Source: Bacteroidales bacterium (GTDB taxonomy: Bacteria; Bacteroidota; Bacteroidia; Bacteroidales; Muribaculaceae). From it: a stretch of 64,000 nucleotides of DNA. Below the pieces are notes generated by a model. It searched no databases and had not been told where the DNA came from. It saw only the letters and a list, made by a program, of their open reading frames with translations. The DNA is taken from assembly GCA_015060975.1 (NCBI GenBank), contig SUXI01000006.1:1-64000 (forward strand), in the 5' to 3' direction. Position 1 is the first letter of the stretch. Every line of letters starts with the position of its first letter. This document shows positions 28,125 through 38,773 of this stretch, piece by piece. Position numbers and translations under genes: made by a program.

Positions 28125-28145
28125 TTATTATTGAAATAGCTGATA

Positions 28146-29495
28146 TTAATAAGCGCTTCCTGTTGTACGACCTTTGATTTTACCATCTTTCATCAATCCA
28201 TCATAGTGATGCATCATTAAGTGGCTTTCGATTTGTTGAAGAGTATCAAGAACAACACCCACCATAATCAAAAGAGATGTACCACCAAAGAATTGCGCAA
28301 AGTTGTCGCTAATGCCAAAGAATCGAGCAAAAGCAGGAAGAATGGCCACAATGCCTAAGAATATTGATCCCGGCAATGTAATACGCGACATAATTACATC
28401 AAGATAATCGGCCGTTTTCTTTCCGGGCTTAACTCCTGGAATGAATCCATTATTTCGCTTCATATCTTCTGCCATTTGAGTAGGACGCACAGTGATTGCA
28501 GTGTAAAAATATGTAAACGCCACAATCATTAGGAAGAACACAAGGTTATACCAAAAACCATTGATGTCTGAGAACGCAGCCATAAAACCAGAAGCTCCTT
28601 CTGAAGTGCTGAATCCGGCAAGAGTCAAAGGAATAAACATAATTGCTTGAGCAAAAATGATAGGCATAACACCTGCTGCATTTACTTTCAAAGGTATGTA
28701 TTGACGAGCTCCACCATATTGTTTGTTTCCTACAATACGTTTTGCATATTGTACAGGAACTTTTCTTGTTCCTTGAACCAATAACACGGCACATATAGTA
28801 ACAGCCAACAACAAGATGATTTCCACGATAAACATTATCAAACCACCCTCGCTACCAGCCGAACCGGGTAGGCGACTAGTGAACTCATATAACAATGCTT
28901 GTGGAAGACGAGCAATAATACCCACAAGAATAATGAAAGATATACCATTACCAATTCCACGATCTGTGATTCTTTCCCCAAGCCACATGATAAACATTGA
29001 ACCTGCGGCCAAAATTATTGTAAGGTAAGCAACCATAGCAAAGCCCATCTCCATGTGTCCACCAGCTCCATTTATTTGAGCTTGGAGGTTATAAAGATAA
29101 GCAGGACCTTGCATAAGCAATATCACAACAGTGAGATAACGTGTATATTGGTTCAATTTCTGACGGCCGCTCTCTCCTTCACGTTGCATTTTTTGAAATG
29201 AAGGTAGTACCATGCCTAATAATTGTATCACAATTGAAGCTGTGATATAAGGCATAATACCAAGAGCTAATATCGAAGCTTGAGAAAACGCACCTCCCGA
29301 AAACATATCAAGAAGTTGCATCAAGCCACTTTTGTTAGTGAAATTGGCAAGGTCTTGTAATTCTTGTGGATTTATTCCGGGAAGAACCACAAAACAACCA
29401 AGACGATAAACCAACACTAACAAAACAGTGACGATTAGACGCTTGCGAAGCTCTTCGATAGCCCAAATATTTTTTATGGTCTGAACGAAACTCAT
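28146..29495 (-). CDS. secY: Protein translocase subunit SecY
   Basis: This 449-residue inner-membrane protein forms the Sec channel. Ten hydrophobic segments can be traced, starting with LIVTVLLVLVYRLGCFVVLP and ending with the segment before HLMMHHYDGLMKDGKIKGR. The conserved cytosolic loop QGTRKVPVQYAKR and the plug region after PGINPQEL are present. It is 5 bp downstream of rplO, so membrane insertion capacity is expressed with the ribosome. Confidence 0.97.
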   Translation of the reverse strand: MSFVQTIKNIWAIEELRKRLIVTVLLVLVYRLGCFVVLPGINPQELQDLANFTNKSGLMQLLDMFSGGAFSQASILALGIMPYITASIVIQLLGMVLPSFQKMQREGESGRQKLNQYTRYLTVVILLMQGPAYLYNLQAQINGAGGHMEMGFAMVAYLTIILAAGSMFIMWLGERITDRGIGNGISFIILVGIIARLPQALLYEFTSRLPGSAGSEGGLIMFIVEIILLLAVTICAVLLVQGTRKVPVQYAKRIVGNKQYGGARQYIPLKVNAAGVMPIIFAQAIMFIPLTLAGFSTSEGASGFMAAFSDINGFWYNLVFFLMIVAFTYFYTAITVRPTQMAEDMKRNNGFIPGVKPGKKTADYLDVIMSRITLPGSIFLGIVAILPAFARFFGISDNFAQFFGGTSLLIMVGVVLDTLQQIESHLMMHHYDGLMKDGKIKGRTTGSAY

Positions 29496-29500
29496 TATTA

Positions 29501-29947
29501 TTAAACTTTATTAATTGAACCACCAGCGGCTTCAATAGCCTTTTGAGCAGCTTCAGAAAAAGCGTTTGCTTCAACTTCCACTTTGCAAGAGATTGCACCT
29601 TTAGCAAGAACTTTTACAAGTTGATTCTTGCTTATAAGACCTGCTTCACGAAGCTCGGCAAGACCAATTTTTTGAAGGTTCTTTGCAGTTGCGAGGGCTT
29701 CAATATCAGCAATGTTGATAGCTTTGTACTCAACACGATTGATATTTTTAAAACCAAATTTAGGCAAACGACGTTGAAGTGGCATTTGACCTCCTTCAAA
29801 ACCAATCTTACGACTGTAGCCTGAACGCGATTTAGCACCTTTATGTCCACGGGTAGAAGTTCCACCCTTGCCCGAACCGGCACCACGACCGATACGAGTT
29901 TTGCTTTTTACAGCGCCTACTGCGGGTTGTATATTACTTAAATCCAT
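29501..29947 (-). CDS. rplO: 50S ribosomal protein L15
   Basis: This 148-residue protein has the Gly/Arg-rich N-terminal extension (RIGRGAGSGKGGTSTRGHKG) that reaches into 23S rRNA, followed by FEGGQMPLQRRLPKFGFKN and a globular C-terminal domain. It lies 14 bp after rpmD and 5 bp before secY. Confidence 0.98.
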   Translation of the reverse strand: MDLSNIQPAVGAVKSKTRIGRGAGSGKGGTSTRGHKGAKSRSGYSRKIGFEGGQMPLQRRLPKFGFKNINRVEYKAINIADIEALATAKNLQKIGLAELREAGLISKNQLVKVLAKGAISCKVEVEANAFSEAAQKAIEAAGGSINKV

Positions 29948-29961
29948 AATCTATAAAAATA

Positions 29962-30141
29962 TTAAGCGTTAGTCACTTCTACCAAATGACGTACTTTGTT
30001 AACCATACCCATCACGTCAGGAGTATTTTCCTTTACTACCACGTGATTCATTTTCTTCAAGCCGAGAGCGTCAAGAGTGCGTTTTTGCACTGCGGGACAC
30101 TTAATGCGGCTCTTTATTTGCTTGATTTGAATTTGTGCCAT
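29962..30141 (-). CDS. rpmD: 50S ribosomal protein L30
   Basis: A 59-codon gene between rpsE and rplO encodes MAQIQIKQIKSRIKCPAVQK.. with the family core RTLDALGLKKMNHVVV and a C-terminal MGMVNKVRHLVEV. Length and position are typical of L30. It starts 11 bp after rpsE. Confidence 0.97.
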   Translation of the reverse strand: MAQIQIKQIKSRIKCPAVQKRTLDALGLKKMNHVVVKENTPDVMGMVNKVRHLVEVTNA

Positions 30142-30152
30142 TGTAGTTGAGA

Positions 30153-30671
30153 TTAACCTTTAAAAACTTGTTCAACTGAAATACCACGATTTTGAGCCAC
30201 TATAGCCGGACTTCTCATTTCATCGAGAGCAGCGATAGTTGCCTTTACGAGGTTGTGGGGATTAGAAGATCCTTTTGATTTAGCGAGAACGTCGGTAATA
30301 CCAACACTTTCAAGCACAGCACGCATCGCACCACCGGCTTTAACCCCGGTACCTTGAGATGCGGGGATAAGAATCACTCGTGACCCGCCAAATTTAGCAT
30401 ATTGCTCATGAGGAATAGTACCTTTGTGTACAGGAACTTTGATAAGGTTCTTTTTAGCCGCTTCCACACCTTTAGCGATAGCAGCTGTTACTTCGTTAGC
30501 CTTACCAAGACCCCAACCTACGATGCCATTTTCGTTACCTACTACAACGATTGCTGCAAATGTAAAAGTGCGACCACCCTTGGTAACTTTGGTAACACGA
30601 TTAATGGCAACGAGACGGTCTTTCAATTCGATAGAACTGTCTAATTTTACTCTGTTATTTCTTTTTGCCAT
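30153..30671 (-). CDS. rpsE: 30S ribosomal protein S5
   Basis: This 172-residue protein helps keep decoding accurate. The S5 RNA-binding domain is visible in [20 protein letters not shown] and [14 protein letters not shown]; the C-terminal domain contains [20 protein letters not shown]. It is 5 bp after rplR. Confidence 0.98.
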   Translation of the reverse strand: MAKRNNRVKLDSSIELKDRLVAINRVTKVTKGGRTFTFAAIVVVGNENGIVGWGLGKANEVTAAIAKGVEAAKKNLIKVPVHKGTIPHEQYAKFGGSRVILIPASQGTGVKAGGAMRAVLESVGITDVLAKSKGSSNPHNLVKATIAALDEMRSPAIVAQNRGISVEQVFKG

Positions 30672-30676
30672 AATTG

Positions 30677-31018
30677 TTAAAATTTAAGACCGCCATTACG
30701 TGCGGCATCAGCCAATGATTTTACTCTACCATGGAAAAGGTATCCGTTACGGTCAAATACCACTTCGGAAATACCTGCGGCGATTGCTTTTTGAGCAATT
30801 GCTTCACCCACTTTAGCAGCGATTTCGATTTTTGTTCCTTCTTCGATACCTTTTGATGAAGTAGCAACAAGTGTTTTACCTGCGAGGTCATCGATAAGTT
30901 GAACATAAATTTGTTTGTTGCTGCGGAACACTGTCATGCGAGGACGTGCGGCAGTACCAGACACTTTCCCACGGATACGTGTCTTGATTTTATTTCTTCT
31001 TTGTATCTTAGATATCAT
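30677..31018 (-). CDS. rplR: 50S ribosomal protein L18
   Basis: This 113-residue 5S rRNA-binding protein shows [31 protein letters not shown] and [20 protein letters not shown]. It follows rplF by 16 bp. Confidence 0.98.
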   Translation of the reverse strand: MISKIQRRNKIKTRIRGKVSGTAARPRMTVFRSNKQIYVQLIDDLAGKTLVATSSKGIEEGTKIEIAAKVGEAIAQKAIAAGISEVVFDRNGYLFHGRVKSLADAARNGGLKF

Positions 31019-31034
31019 AACGAGTCTATTTTAC

Positions 31035-31589
31035 TTATTTGGCACCAGCCGATTTACCTGACTTACGACGAATAACTTCGCCAACAAACTTAATACCTTT
31101 ACCTTTGTATGGTTCGGGTTTGCGCAATGAACGAATCTTTGCACACACTTGACCGAGAAGCTGTTTATCTCCACTTTCAAGAATGATAAGTGGGTTTTTG
31201 TTTCTTTCGGTTTTAGCTTCAACTTTCACTTCTTTAGGAAGTTGAATATATATTGCGTGAGAGAAACCGAGCGAAAGTTCGAGCACTTGACCTGTTGCGG
31301 CAGCACGGTAACCTACGCCTACTAATTCCATTTCCTTGCGATAGCCAGTAGAAACACCTACCACCATATTGTTAATCAACGCACGATAAAGACCATGTTG
31401 TGCACGGTGCTCACGATTGTCGGTTGGACGTGATATAGTGAGAGTGTTACCTTCGATTTGAATATCAAGGTCGGGATTAACTTTTTGAGAAAATTCACCC
31501 TTAGGACCTTTTACTGTTACTACGTTATTTTCCACCTTCACGGTTACACCGGCAGGGATCTCAATGGGAGCTTTACCTATTCTTGACAT
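31035..31589 (-). CDS. rplF: 50S ribosomal protein L6
   Basis: This 184-residue two-domain protein lies near the factor-binding site. MSRIGKAPIEIPAGVTV opens it, GVGYRAAATGQVLELSLGFS marks the domain junction, and the C-terminal signature PEPYKGKGIKFVGEVIRRK is present. It follows rpsH by 20 bp. Confidence 0.98.
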   Translation of the reverse strand: MSRIGKAPIEIPAGVTVKVENNVVTVKGPKGEFSQKVNPDLDIQIEGNTLTISRPTDNREHRAQHGLYRALINNMVVGVSTGYRKEMELVGVGYRAAATGQVLELSLGFSHAIYIQLPKEVKVEAKTERNKNPLIILESGDKQLLGQVCAKIRSLRKPEPYKGKGIKFVGEVIRRKSGKSAGAK

Positions 31590-31609
31590 AATTAATACCT
31601 CCTATAAGA

Positions 31610-32008
31610 TTAATAAACATAACATAGTACTTCACCACCTATTTTCAACTCTGCGGCTTTTTTATTTGTCATAACGCCTTGCGAAGTTGAAAGAATGGCA
31701 ATACCTAAACCGTTTAACACTCGTGGCATATCTTTATAGCCTGTGTATTGACGAAGACCTGGACGTGAAACACGTTTAAGATCTTTGATAGCGTTCACTT
31801 TGTCCTTTACGTCATACTTTAAGGCGATCTTGATAGTACCTGCGGGGGTTTCACCCTCTATAAACTTATAATTAAGAATATAGCCTTGTTCAAAAAGAAT
31901 CTTAGTGATTTCTTTTTTCAAGTTTGAGGCTGGTATTTCGACTACTCTGTGATTAGCCTTGATAGCATTCCTCAATCTTGTTAAATAATCTGCTATTGGA
32001 TCAGTCAT
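31610..32008 (-). CDS. rpsH: 30S ribosomal protein S8
   Basis: This 132-residue primary 16S-binding protein shows DPIADYLTRLRNAIKANHRV and the C-terminal signature GLGIAILSTSQGVMTNKKA. In E. coli S8 is the translational repressor of the spc operon. An 82-bp gap precedes it here, wider than elsewhere in this part of the cluster, with no obvious structure. Confidence 0.98.
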   Translation of the reverse strand: MTDPIADYLTRLRNAIKANHRVVEIPASNLKKEITKILFEQGYILNYKFIEGETPAGTIKIALKYDVKDKVNAIKDLKRVSRPGLRQYTGYKDMPRVLNGLGIAILSTSQGVMTNKKAAELKIGGEVLCYVY

Positions 32009-32090
32009 TTTTATTAATTGTTTAAATTGATTCGGTTATTCCGAACAATATTTAATACTCTCTTTTTATTGAAGCAAGTTGTAGAGTAAA

Positions 32091-32360
32091 TTACCAACTT
32101 GCTTTTTTAACACCCGGTATCAAACCAGCCGAAGCCATTTCGCGGAATTGAATACGTGAAATGCCAAATTGACGCATGTAACCTTTTGGACGACCGGTAA
32201 TGCTACAACGGTTGTGAAGGCGTACAGATGAAGCGTTTTTGGGGATGAGCTGAAGAGCTTCATAGTCGCCGGCAGCTTTGAGAGCTGCTTTTTTAGCGGC
32301 ATATTTAGCTACGAGTTTAGCTCTTTTCACTTCGCGAGCTTTCATTGATTCTTTAGCCAT
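32091..32360 (-). CDS. rpsN: 30S ribosomal protein S14 (zinc-free type)
   Basis: This 89-residue protein ends in the S14 signature [31 protein letters not shown] without exceeding the usual length. Only one Cys (HNRC) is present and the CxxC pairs of the short zinc form are missing, so it is the C- type. It is 10 bp after rplE. Confidence 0.97.
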   Translation of the reverse strand: MAKESMKAREVKRAKLVAKYAAKKAALKAAGDYEALQLIPKNASSVRLHNRCSITGRPKGYMRQFGISRIQFREMASAGLIPGVKKASW

Positions 32361-32370
32361 ACTTCAGTAT

Positions 32371-32916
32371 TTATTTAGCGTTTTTGAAAGGTAAGCCAAA
32401 TTGTTTAAGTAATGCATAACCTTCTTCGTCGGTATTGGCCGATGTCACGAAAGTAATGTTCATACCCAACAATTTAGAAATGTTATCGATGTTGATTTCG
32501 GGGAAGATGATCTGCTCTGTGATACCAAGAGTGTAGTTACCACGACCATCAAGTTTGCCTTCGATACCTTTGAAGTCACGGATACGTGGCAATGCGATAC
32601 GGATAAGACGTTCTAAGAACTCATACATGTGATCACGACGCAATGTAACCATAACACCTACAGGCATTTTTTTACGAAGCTTGAAGTTTGAGATATCTTT
32701 CTTTGAAAGAGTGGCAACTGCTTTTTGACCTGTAATTGCGGTCAACTCATTTATAGCAGTTTCGATAATCTTTTTGTCTTGAGTAGCTTGACCAAGACCT
32801 TGATTAATCACGATTTTTTTCAACTTGGGCACTTGCATAACTGTGCTGTAGTTGAATTCTTTCATAAGAGCGGGAACAATGCGCTCAGTATAGTCTGTTT
32901 TAAGAGTTGTAGCCAT
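32371..32916 (-). CDS. rplE: 50S ribosomal protein L5
   Basis: This 181-residue protein binds 5S rRNA and contacts the P-site tRNA. Family segments include [40 protein letters not shown] and [20 protein letters not shown]. Its start codon overlaps the rplX stop by 1 bp. Confidence 0.98.
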   Translation of the reverse strand: MATTLKTDYTERIVPALMKEFNYSTVMQVPKLKKIVINQGLGQATQDKKIIETAINELTAITGQKAVATLSKKDISNFKLRKKMPVGVMVTLRRDHMYEFLERLIRIALPRIRDFKGIEGKLDGRGNYTLGITEQIIFPEINIDNISKLLGMNITFVTSANTDEEGYALLKQFGLPFKNAK

Positions 32917-33236
32917 TATTTAATCTCCTCTCCTGATTTTTTAGAATAACGAACTGTAACTCCTTTGTCATCCTTACGGAATCCTACGCGAGTGGGTTTA
33001 CCACTTTTAGGATCAAGTAGGCTGAGATTGGAGATGTGAATAGGTGCTTCCATCTTAATAAGACCACCTTGTGGATGTTTTGCGCTGGGCTTTGTGCTTT
33101 TTGTCACAATGTTAACGCCTTCAACGATGGCACGTTGCTTAGTCACTTGCACTGAAAGCACGCGACCTTGCTTACCTTTGTCTTCGCCACTGAGAACGTA
33201 AACGGTATCGCCCTTTTTTATATGTAATTTACTCAT
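32916..33236 (-). CDS. rplX: 50S ribosomal protein L24
   Basis: This 106-residue assembly-initiating protein carries the KOW motif ([20 protein letters not shown]) and the family stretch [20 protein letters not shown]. Its stop shares one base with the rplE start, indicating coupled translation. Confidence 0.98.
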   Translation of the reverse strand: MSKLHIKKGDTVYVLSGEDKGKQGRVLSVQVTKQRAIVEGVNIVTKSTKPSAKHPQGGLIKMEAPIHISNLSLLDPKSGKPTRVGFRKDDKGVTVRYSKKSGEEIK

Positions 33237-33258
33237 TACTTTAAATGTTGCTTAATGG

Positions 33259-33624
33259 TTAAAGTACTTCGGGAGCGAGTGAAACAATCTTCATGTTAGT
33301 AGCACGCAATTCGCGAGCAACAGGACCGAAGATGCGGGTACCGCGAAGTTCACCGGCATTGTTCAATAACACACATGCGTTGTCGTCAAAGCGAATGTAA
33401 GAACCGTCGGGACGACGAACTTCTTTTTTAGTGCGAACAACAACAGCTTTAGATACAGTACCTTTCTTTACGTCAGAAGAAGGAATGACACTCTTTACTG
33501 TAACTACAATGATGTCACCTACTGAAGCGTAACGACGTCCTGTACCACCTAATACGCGGATGCAGAGTGCTTCTTTAGCACCACTGTTATCTGCAACAGT
33601 TAAACGGGATTCAGTCTGTATCAT
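33259..33624 (-). CDS. rplN: 50S ribosomal protein L14
   Basis: This 121-residue protein opens with [20 protein letters not shown] and contains the L14 signature region around [20 protein letters not shown] and [12 protein letters not shown]. It follows rpsQ by 5 bp. Confidence 0.98.
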   Translation of the reverse strand: MIQTESRLTVADNSGAKEALCIRVLGGTGRRYASVGDIIVVTVKSVIPSSDVKKGTVSKAVVVRTKKEVRRPDGSYIRFDDNACVLLNNAGELRGTRIFGPVARELRATNMKIVSLAPEVL

Positions 33625-33629
33625 AATTA

Positions 33630-33887
33630 TTACTTAACTTTTTCGATTATTTCTACTAATCTCCATCTTTTGGTTTTGCTCAATGGACGTGTTTCCATCA
33701 GCTTCACTGTATCGCCAACTTGGCACTCATTCTTTTCATCATGAGCATGGTATTTTTTTGTCTTGTTAACAAATTTACCATAAATAGGGTGTTTTTCTTT
33801 CCACTTGATAGTAACAGTGATAGTTTTGTCACCCTTGTTGCTCGATACAACCCCAATACGTTCTTTTCTTAAATTTCTTTTTTCCAT
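33630..33887 (-). CDS. rpsQ: 30S ribosomal protein S17
   Basis: This 85-residue OB-fold primary binding protein shows [39 protein letters not shown] and [19 protein letters not shown]. It follows rpmC by 9 bp. Confidence 0.98.
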   Translation of the reverse strand: MEKRNLRKERIGVVSSNKGDKTITVTIKWKEKHPIYGKFVNKTKKYHAHDEKNECQVGDTVKLMETRPLSKTKRWRLVEIIEKVK

Positions 33888-33896
33888 TTCTTGGGA

Positions 33897-34094
33897 TTAT
33901 TTATTATTAAGTTCACGCTGACGCAACTCAGTTTTCATGCGTGCAATCATTCTACGATCATGTGTAATCTTAGCAGGGTTATCGATAGGAGAAACAGCGT
34001 GATTAGCTTTTAGTTGAAGATAACCTTTTTCCATTTCCGCCAAACGATCTTTTAGATCTTGAGTGCTAAGTTCTTTGATTTCTTCTTTTTTCAT
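33897..34094 (-). CDS. rpmC: 50S ribosomal protein L29
   Basis: This 65-residue two-helix protein lies at the peptide exit tunnel. MKKEEIKELSTQDLKDRLAE and the C-terminal RRMIARMKTELRQREL match the family. It follows rplP by 6 bp. Confidence 0.97.
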   Translation of the reverse strand: MKKEEIKELSTQDLKDRLAEMEKGYLQLKANHAVSPIDNPAKITHDRRMIARMKTELRQRELNNK

Positions 34095-34100
34095 AATCTT

Positions 34101-34532
34101 TTACACATTTTGAGTTGAGTCATAATCACGGCGTACTACGAATTTAGTAGTCACAGGAAGCTTTTGAGCTGCCAAGCGAAGTGCTTCTTTTGCAATTTCA
34201 AAGCTTACGCCTTCTACTTCTATAAGCATGCGACCTGGAGTTACAGGAGCTACGAATCCTTCTGGAGCACCCTTACCTTTACCCATACGCACTTCTGCCG
34301 GTTTCTTGGTGATTGGTTTATCTGGGAATATACGAATCCAAATTTGACCTTGACGTTGCATATAACGAGTCACGGCAATACGAGCAGCCTCAATTTGGCG
34401 ACCTGTAATCCATTTTGACTCCAAAGTCTTAATACCAAAAGAACCGAATGCCAACTGATTTCCGCGTTGAGCGTTGCCCTTCATGCGACCTTTCTGTTGA
34501 CGGCGAAATTTAGTTTTCTTTGGTTGTAACAT
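34101..34532 (-). CDS. rplP: 50S ribosomal protein L16
   Basis: This 143-residue protein organises the A-site region. [19 protein letters not shown], the signature [20 protein letters not shown] and [18 protein letters not shown] are all present. It follows rpsC by 23 bp. Confidence 0.98.
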   Translation of the reverse strand: MLQPKKTKFRRQQKGRMKGNAQRGNQLAFGSFGIKTLESKWITGRQIEAARIAVTRYMQRQGQIWIRIFPDKPITKKPAEVRMGKGKGAPEGFVAPVTPGRMLIEVEGVSFEIAKEALRLAAQKLPVTTKFVVRRDYDSTQNV

Positions 34533-34555
34533 TGTTGTGTTGAATCAATTGAGGT

Positions 34556-35284
34556 TTAACGATTTTTTTTATTGTTACGGAAACCACCACGGCGAGAACC
34601 GTTGCTTGCACCACGACCTTCTTTGCTGTTAGAAGCAAATGACGGAGCGAGGTCACGTTTACCGTACACTTCACCACGACAAATCCACACTTTAACGCCT
34701 ATAACACCTACTTTGGTGTGGGCTTCTACAAGTGCGTAGTCGATATCGGCACGAAGAGTGTGAAGAGGTGTACGACCTTCTTTCAACATTTCACTACGAG
34801 CCATTTCTGCGCCATTAAGACGACCGCTTACTTGCACCTTAATACCTTCGGCACCGCTACGCATTGTTCCGGCAATAGCCATTTTCACAGCACGACGGTA
34901 AGCGATTTTGCCTTCAATTTGACGAGCTACAGTGCTAGCCACGATTTGCGCATCGAGCTCGGGGCGTTTTACTTCAAAAATGTTAATTTGAACATCTTTG
35001 TCGGTGATTTTCTTGAGCTCTTCTTTAAGCTTTTCCACTTCACTGCCACCTTTACCTATAATTAAACCGGGGCGAGATGTACACACTGTAATTGTGATAA
35101 GCTTCAAAGTGCGCTCAATAACAATACGAGAAACGCTTGATTTGGCTAAGCGGACATTGAGATACTTGCGAATTTTTGAATCTTCAAGCAAAGTGTCACC
35201 ATACTTATTTCCACCATACCAATTAGAGTCCCATCCACGGATGTAACCTAAACGATTGCTGATTGGATTAACTTTCTGTCCCAT
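34556..35284 (-). CDS. rpsC: 30S ribosomal protein S3
   Basis: This 242-residue head protein lines the mRNA entry channel. The KH domain shows [19 protein letters not shown], and the C-terminal domain shows [20 protein letters not shown] and [19 protein letters not shown] Gly/Arg/Asn-rich tail ([13 protein letters not shown]) is typical of the phylum. It starts 3 bp after rplV. Confidence 0.98.
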   Translation of the reverse strand: MGQKVNPISNRLGYIRGWDSNWYGGNKYGDTLLEDSKIRKYLNVRLAKSSVSRIVIERTLKLITITVCTSRPGLIIGKGGSEVEKLKEELKKITDKDVQINIFEVKRPELDAQIVASTVARQIEGKIAYRRAVKMAIAGTMRSGAEGIKVQVSGRLNGAEMARSEMLKEGRTPLHTLRADIDYALVEAHTKVGVIGVKVWICRGEVYGKRDLAPSFASNSKEGRGASNGSRRGGFRNNKKNR

Positions 35285-35287
35285 TTC

Positions 35288-35701
35288 TTATGCCTGTTTT
35301 TTAGCGTTATTGTCAATTGTATCTACAAACAACGTAACGTGATTAGAACGTTTACGAATTCTATAACCTCTACCTTGAGGAGCTGTGCGGAGACGCTTCA
35401 ACATTGGAGCACATGTTACAAAAATTGTGCTGATATAAAGCTCGCCGTTTTCAGCTTTTTTCTCATTTTTAGCCTCCCAGTTGGCGATAGCTGAACGCAA
35501 AAGTTTTTCAACTTTGGCAGCTGCCTCTTTGTTGGAGAACTTGAGGATACCCAATGCACGGAACACCTCTTTACCGCGCACCATGTCTGCGACAAGGCGC
35601 ATTTTGCGGGGAGATGAAGGCACATTAATCAATTTAGCAAAAGCTTGTGATTTGCGGGCTTCCTTCATTACTTCGGCTGATTGTCTTTTTCTTACACCCA
35701 T
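35288..35701 (-). CDS. rplV: 50S ribosomal protein L22
   Basis: This 137-residue protein lines the exit tunnel. Family elements are [20 protein letters not shown] and the C-terminal hairpin [20 protein letters not shown]. It follows rpsS by 47 bp and precedes rpsC by 3 bp. Confidence 0.98.
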   Translation of the reverse strand: MGVRKRQSAEVMKEARKSQAFAKLINVPSSPRKMRLVADMVRGKEVFRALGILKFSNKEAAAKVEKLLRSAIANWEAKNEKKAENGELYISTIFVTCAPMLKRLRTAPQGRGYRIRKRSNHVTLFVDTIDNNAKKQA

Positions 35702-35748
35702 TGTATTTAATTTCTTTTTTTATCAAAATTATTTATAACAGGCCTCTT

Positions 35749-36018
35749 TTATTTTTTCTTGTTTCCGGCATGACCACGGAAGGTGCGTGTTGGAGCAAAT
35801 TCTCCAAGTTTGTGACCTACCATGTTTTCAGTGACGTAAACAGGAATGAATTTATTACCATTGTGAACTGCAAAAGTGTGTCCAACAAATTCAGGGGCAA
35901 TCATTGATGCACGGCTCCAAGTTTTGATAACCGATTGCTTGCCGCTTTCATTCATTGCAGCGACTTTCTTTTCCAGTTTGACGCTGATAAATGGGCCTTT
36001 TTTTAATGAACGACTCAT
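35749..36018 (-). CDS. rpsS: 30S ribosomal protein S19
   Basis: This 89-residue head protein binds 16S rRNA with S13. [39 protein letters not shown] and the signature [15 protein letters not shown] are present. It follows rplB by 19 bp. Confidence 0.98.
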   Translation of the reverse strand: MSRSLKKGPFISVKLEKKVAAMNESGKQSVIKTWSRASMIAPEFVGHTFAVHNGNKFIPVYVTENMVGHKLGEFAPTRTFRGHAGNKKK

Positions 36019-36037
36019 AGTTACTTAATTAATCAAA

Positions 36038-36865
36038 TTACTTTTTTCTTCTTTCAATAATATATTTTGAAGAATGTTTCTTCGGTGCACGTGTCTTGAG
36101 ACCCTTTGCATATTGACCCTTACGAGAACGTGGGTGTCCACCTGATGCGCGACCTTCACCACCACCCATTGGGTGATCCACTGGGTTCATTACTACACCG
36201 CGGTTGCGGGGACGACGTCCAAGCCAGCGAGAACGACCAGCTTTACCAGAACGTTCAAGAGAGTGTTCGCTGTTTCCTACAACACCAATTGTTGCACGAC
36301 ATGCGGCGAGCACCTTACGTGTTTCACCTGAAGGCAATTTGATAATTGCATAATCTCCTTCACGAGAAGTCAACTGAGCAAATGTACCGGCTGAACGAGC
36401 CATAAAAGCTCCTTGACCGGGACGCAACTCAATGTTGTGGATTAGTGTACCTACCGGAATCTTGCTCAAAGGAAGAGCATTACCCACTTCGGGTGCCACA
36501 TCTTGACCACTAACTACTGTTGCGCCAACTTCCAAGCCGTTGGGTGCAATTATATAAGCCTTAGCTCCATCCACATAGTAAAGAAGCGCAATGCGAGCTG
36601 AACGGTTAGGATCATACTCGATCGATTTTACTACTGCGGGAACACCGTCTTTGTTTCTCTTAAAGTCAATTAAACGGTATTTGCGTTTGTGACCGCCACC
36701 AAGGTAACGGGTGGTTAGGTGACCTTCGGCATTACGACCTCCGGACGCTTTTCTACCGACTGTAAGAGATTTCTCTGGTGTACTAGCAGTTATTGTACCT
36801 TTAAATACACCAATAACTTTGTGTCTTTGCCCCGGTGTTGTGGGCTTCAATTTTCTTACTGCCAT
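36038..36865 (-). CDS. rplB: 50S ribosomal protein L2
   Basis: This 275-residue protein lies near the peptidyl-transferase centre. The C-terminal signature [20 protein letters not shown] contains the conserved His. The [15 protein letters not shown] segment of the N-terminal domain is also present. It follows rplW by 6 bp. Confidence 0.98.
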   Translation of the reverse strand: MAVRKLKPTTPGQRHKVIGVFKGTITASTPEKSLTVGRKASGGRNAEGHLTTRYLGGGHKRKYRLIDFKRNKDGVPAVVKSIEYDPNRSARIALLYYVDGAKAYIIAPNGLEVGATVVSGQDVAPEVGNALPLSKIPVGTLIHNIELRPGQGAFMARSAGTFAQLTSREGDYAIIKLPSGETRKVLAACRATIGVVGNSEHSLERSGKAGRSRWLGRRPRNRGVVMNPVDHPMGGGEGRASGGHPRSRKGQYAKGLKTRAPKKHSSKYIIERRKK

Positions 36866-36871
36866 TTTCTA

Positions 36872-37162
36872 TTATATGTTGCTATAAAAGTCAATAGTTT
36901 CACCTTCGGCAACTGTGATATATGCTTTTTTATAAGCCACAGTTTTACCACGAAGGAGTCCGCTCTTAGTCCAACGAGACTTGTTTTTTCCTCTAACAAC
37001 AAGAGTGTTGACATTAACTACTTTCACGCCATAAAGCTCTTCAACCAAAGATTTGATTTGATATTTATTAGCGTTAAGAGAAACGCGAAAAGTGTAGCGA
37101 TTAAGCTTATCAGTAAGCTTAGTTGCATGTTCAGTAACGATTGGTTTAATCATTATATCCAT
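36872..37162 (-). CDS. rplW: 50S ribosomal protein L23
   Basis: This 96-residue exit-site protein is the docking point for trigger factor and SRP. IKPIVTEHATKLTDKLNRYT, FRVSLNANKYQIKSLVEELY and the YKKAYITVAEGETIDF tail fit the family. It follows rplD by 14 bp. Confidence 0.97.
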   Translation of the reverse strand: MDIMIKPIVTEHATKLTDKLNRYTFRVSLNANKYQIKSLVEELYGVKVVNVNTLVVRGKNKSRWTKSGLLRGKTVAYKKAYITVAEGETIDFYSNI

Positions 37163-37176
37163 TTTCTACGTCCTCC

Positions 37177-37797
37177 TTAAAATTTATTAATGACATCAAG
37201 GCTACTTTCCGTAAGGACAATAGCTTTGTTGTTGAGTAATACATAAGTATTTACTTCCGATGCAACCATCACGTTTGCAGTCGGAAGATTTCGAGCTGAC
37301 AAATATACGTTTTTATTTTCATTCGCTAAAACGAAAAGGGCTTTTTTGTCTGCAATTTGTAGATTTTTAGCAAAGTTTACGAAATCTTTAGTCTTAGGAG
37401 CTTCAAATGAGAAGTCTTCAACTATAATAATTTCGTTATCCATTGCTTTATATGTGAGCGCAGATTTACGAGCAAGCGATTTTAGCTTTTTATTTAGTTT
37501 AAAGCGATAATCACGAGGACGAGGACCGAATACACGACCACCACCTACTAAAACTGGTGAATTGATATCACCGATGCGAGCACCGCCGCCACCTTTTTGT
37601 TTGTGAAGTTTACGAGTAGATCCTGAAACTTCACTTCTTTCTTTGGCTTTATGAGTGCCTTGACGCTGATTAGCCAAGTATTGCTTAACATCGAGATATA
37701 CGGCATGCTCGTTGGCTTCAATTGCAAACACCTCATCGTTCAATACAGCTTTACGACCGGTGTCTTCTCCTTTTATATTATAAATTGCGAGTTCCAT
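37177..37797 (-). CDS. rplD: 50S ribosomal protein L4
   Basis: This 206-residue protein has the long tunnel loop ([32 protein letters not shown]) followed by a Rossmann-like globular part ([20 protein letters not shown]). In E. coli L4 also represses the S10 operon. Its start codon overlaps the rplC stop by 1 bp. Confidence 0.98.
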   Translation of the reverse strand: MELAIYNIKGEDTGRKAVLNDEVFAIEANEHAVYLDVKQYLANQRQGTHKAKERSEVSGSTRKLHKQKGGGGARIGDINSPVLVGGGRVFGPRPRDYRFKLNKKLKSLARKSALTYKAMDNEIIIVEDFSFEAPKTKDFVNFAKNLQIADKKALFVLANENKNVYLSARNLPTANVMVASEVNTYVLLNNKAIVLTESSLDVINKF

Positions 37798-38414
37798 TAT
37801 TTCTCAATTATTACGATTGAACCTTTACTTCCAGGGATAGATCCCTTAATCATCAATAGATTGTGTTCGGCAATCACCTTCAATACTTGGAGGTTTTGCA
37901 CGGTTACACGATGGTTGCCGGTTTGTCCTGCCATGCGCATTCCTTTGAATACTTTAGCAGGATAAGAACATGCACCAATAGAACCTGGTGCGCGAAGACG
38001 GTTGTGTTGACCGTGAGTAGTTTGACCCACACCACCGAAACCGTGACGTTTTACAACACCTTGATAACCTTTACCTTTAGAGGTGCCAACGATATCGACA
38101 AAGTCGCTTTCGTTAAACATTTCCACTGTAATAGTGTCACCAAGTTTGTATTCGCCTTCAAATCCTTTGAACTCGGCCAAGTGTCTCTTGGGAGTTACAC
38201 CAGCTTTCTTAAAGTGACCAAGCTCTGGGTTGGTAGTATGTTTCTCTTTCTTGTCCTCAAAACCGAGTTGAAGAGCTTCATACCCATCACTTTCAAGAGT
38301 TTTTACTTGAGTAACCACACAAGGACCTACTTCGATAACAGTGCACGGCACATTTTTACCGTCGGCACTGAAAACGGATGTCATTCCGATTTTTTTTCCT
38401 AATAATCCTGGCAT
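37797..38414 (-). CDS. rplC: 50S ribosomal protein L3
   Basis: This 205-residue protein begins [20 protein letters not shown]. The central extension [15 protein letters not shown] and [20 protein letters not shown] reaches the peptidyl-transferase centre and includes the Gln-containing region methylated in some bacteria ([16 protein letters not shown]). It follows rpsJ by 32 bp. Confidence 0.98.
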   Translation of the reverse strand: MPGLLGKKIGMTSVFSADGKNVPCTVIEVGPCVVTQVKTLESDGYEALQLGFEDKKEKHTTNPELGHFKKAGVTPKRHLAEFKGFEGEYKLGDTITVEMFNESDFVDIVGTSKGKGYQGVVKRHGFGGVGQTTHGQHNRLRAPGSIGACSYPAKVFKGMRMAGQTGNHRVTVQNLQVLKVIAEHNLLMIKGSIPGSKGSIVIIEK

Positions 38415-38446
38415 TTCTCTTTAATTTAAATTTTTTTACTTGCTAA

Positions 38447-38752
38447 TTACACCTTAATTTCCACTTCTACACCACTAGGAAGCTCAAGCTTCATAAGAGC
38501 GTCAACAGTTTTAGCTGTTGAGTTGTAGATGTCGATAAGACGTTTGAATGATGAAAGTTGGAATTGTTCGCGTGATTTTTTGTTCACGAATGTCGAACGG
38601 TTAACTGTAAAGATACGTTTGTGAGTGGGCAAGGGAATTGGACCGCTTATCACCGCACCAGTAGCCTTAACAGTCTTAACAATCTTTTCAGCCGACTTGT
38701 CAACCAAGTTGTGGTCGTAAGATTTTAGCTTAATTCTGATTTTTTGGCTCAT
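38447..38752 (-). CDS. rpsJ: 30S ribosomal protein S10
   Basis: This 101-residue protein also serves as NusE in antitermination. [40 protein letters not shown] and [14 protein letters not shown] match the family. It directly follows fusA (21 bp), with no tuf gene between, as in other Bacteroidetes. Confidence 0.98.
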   Translation of the reverse strand: MSQKIRIKLKSYDHNLVDKSAEKIVKTVKATGAVISGPIPLPTHKRIFTVNRSTFVNKKSREQFQLSSFKRLIDIYNSTAKTVDALMKLELPSGVEVEIKV

Positions 38753-38773
38753 ATTATTTTATATAATAAAGTA

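Noticed and set aside
38753-38773. A missing tuf gene between fusA and rpsJ, considered as a deletion
   Set aside because: This arrangement is normal for Bacteroidetes, where tuf is located elsewhere.
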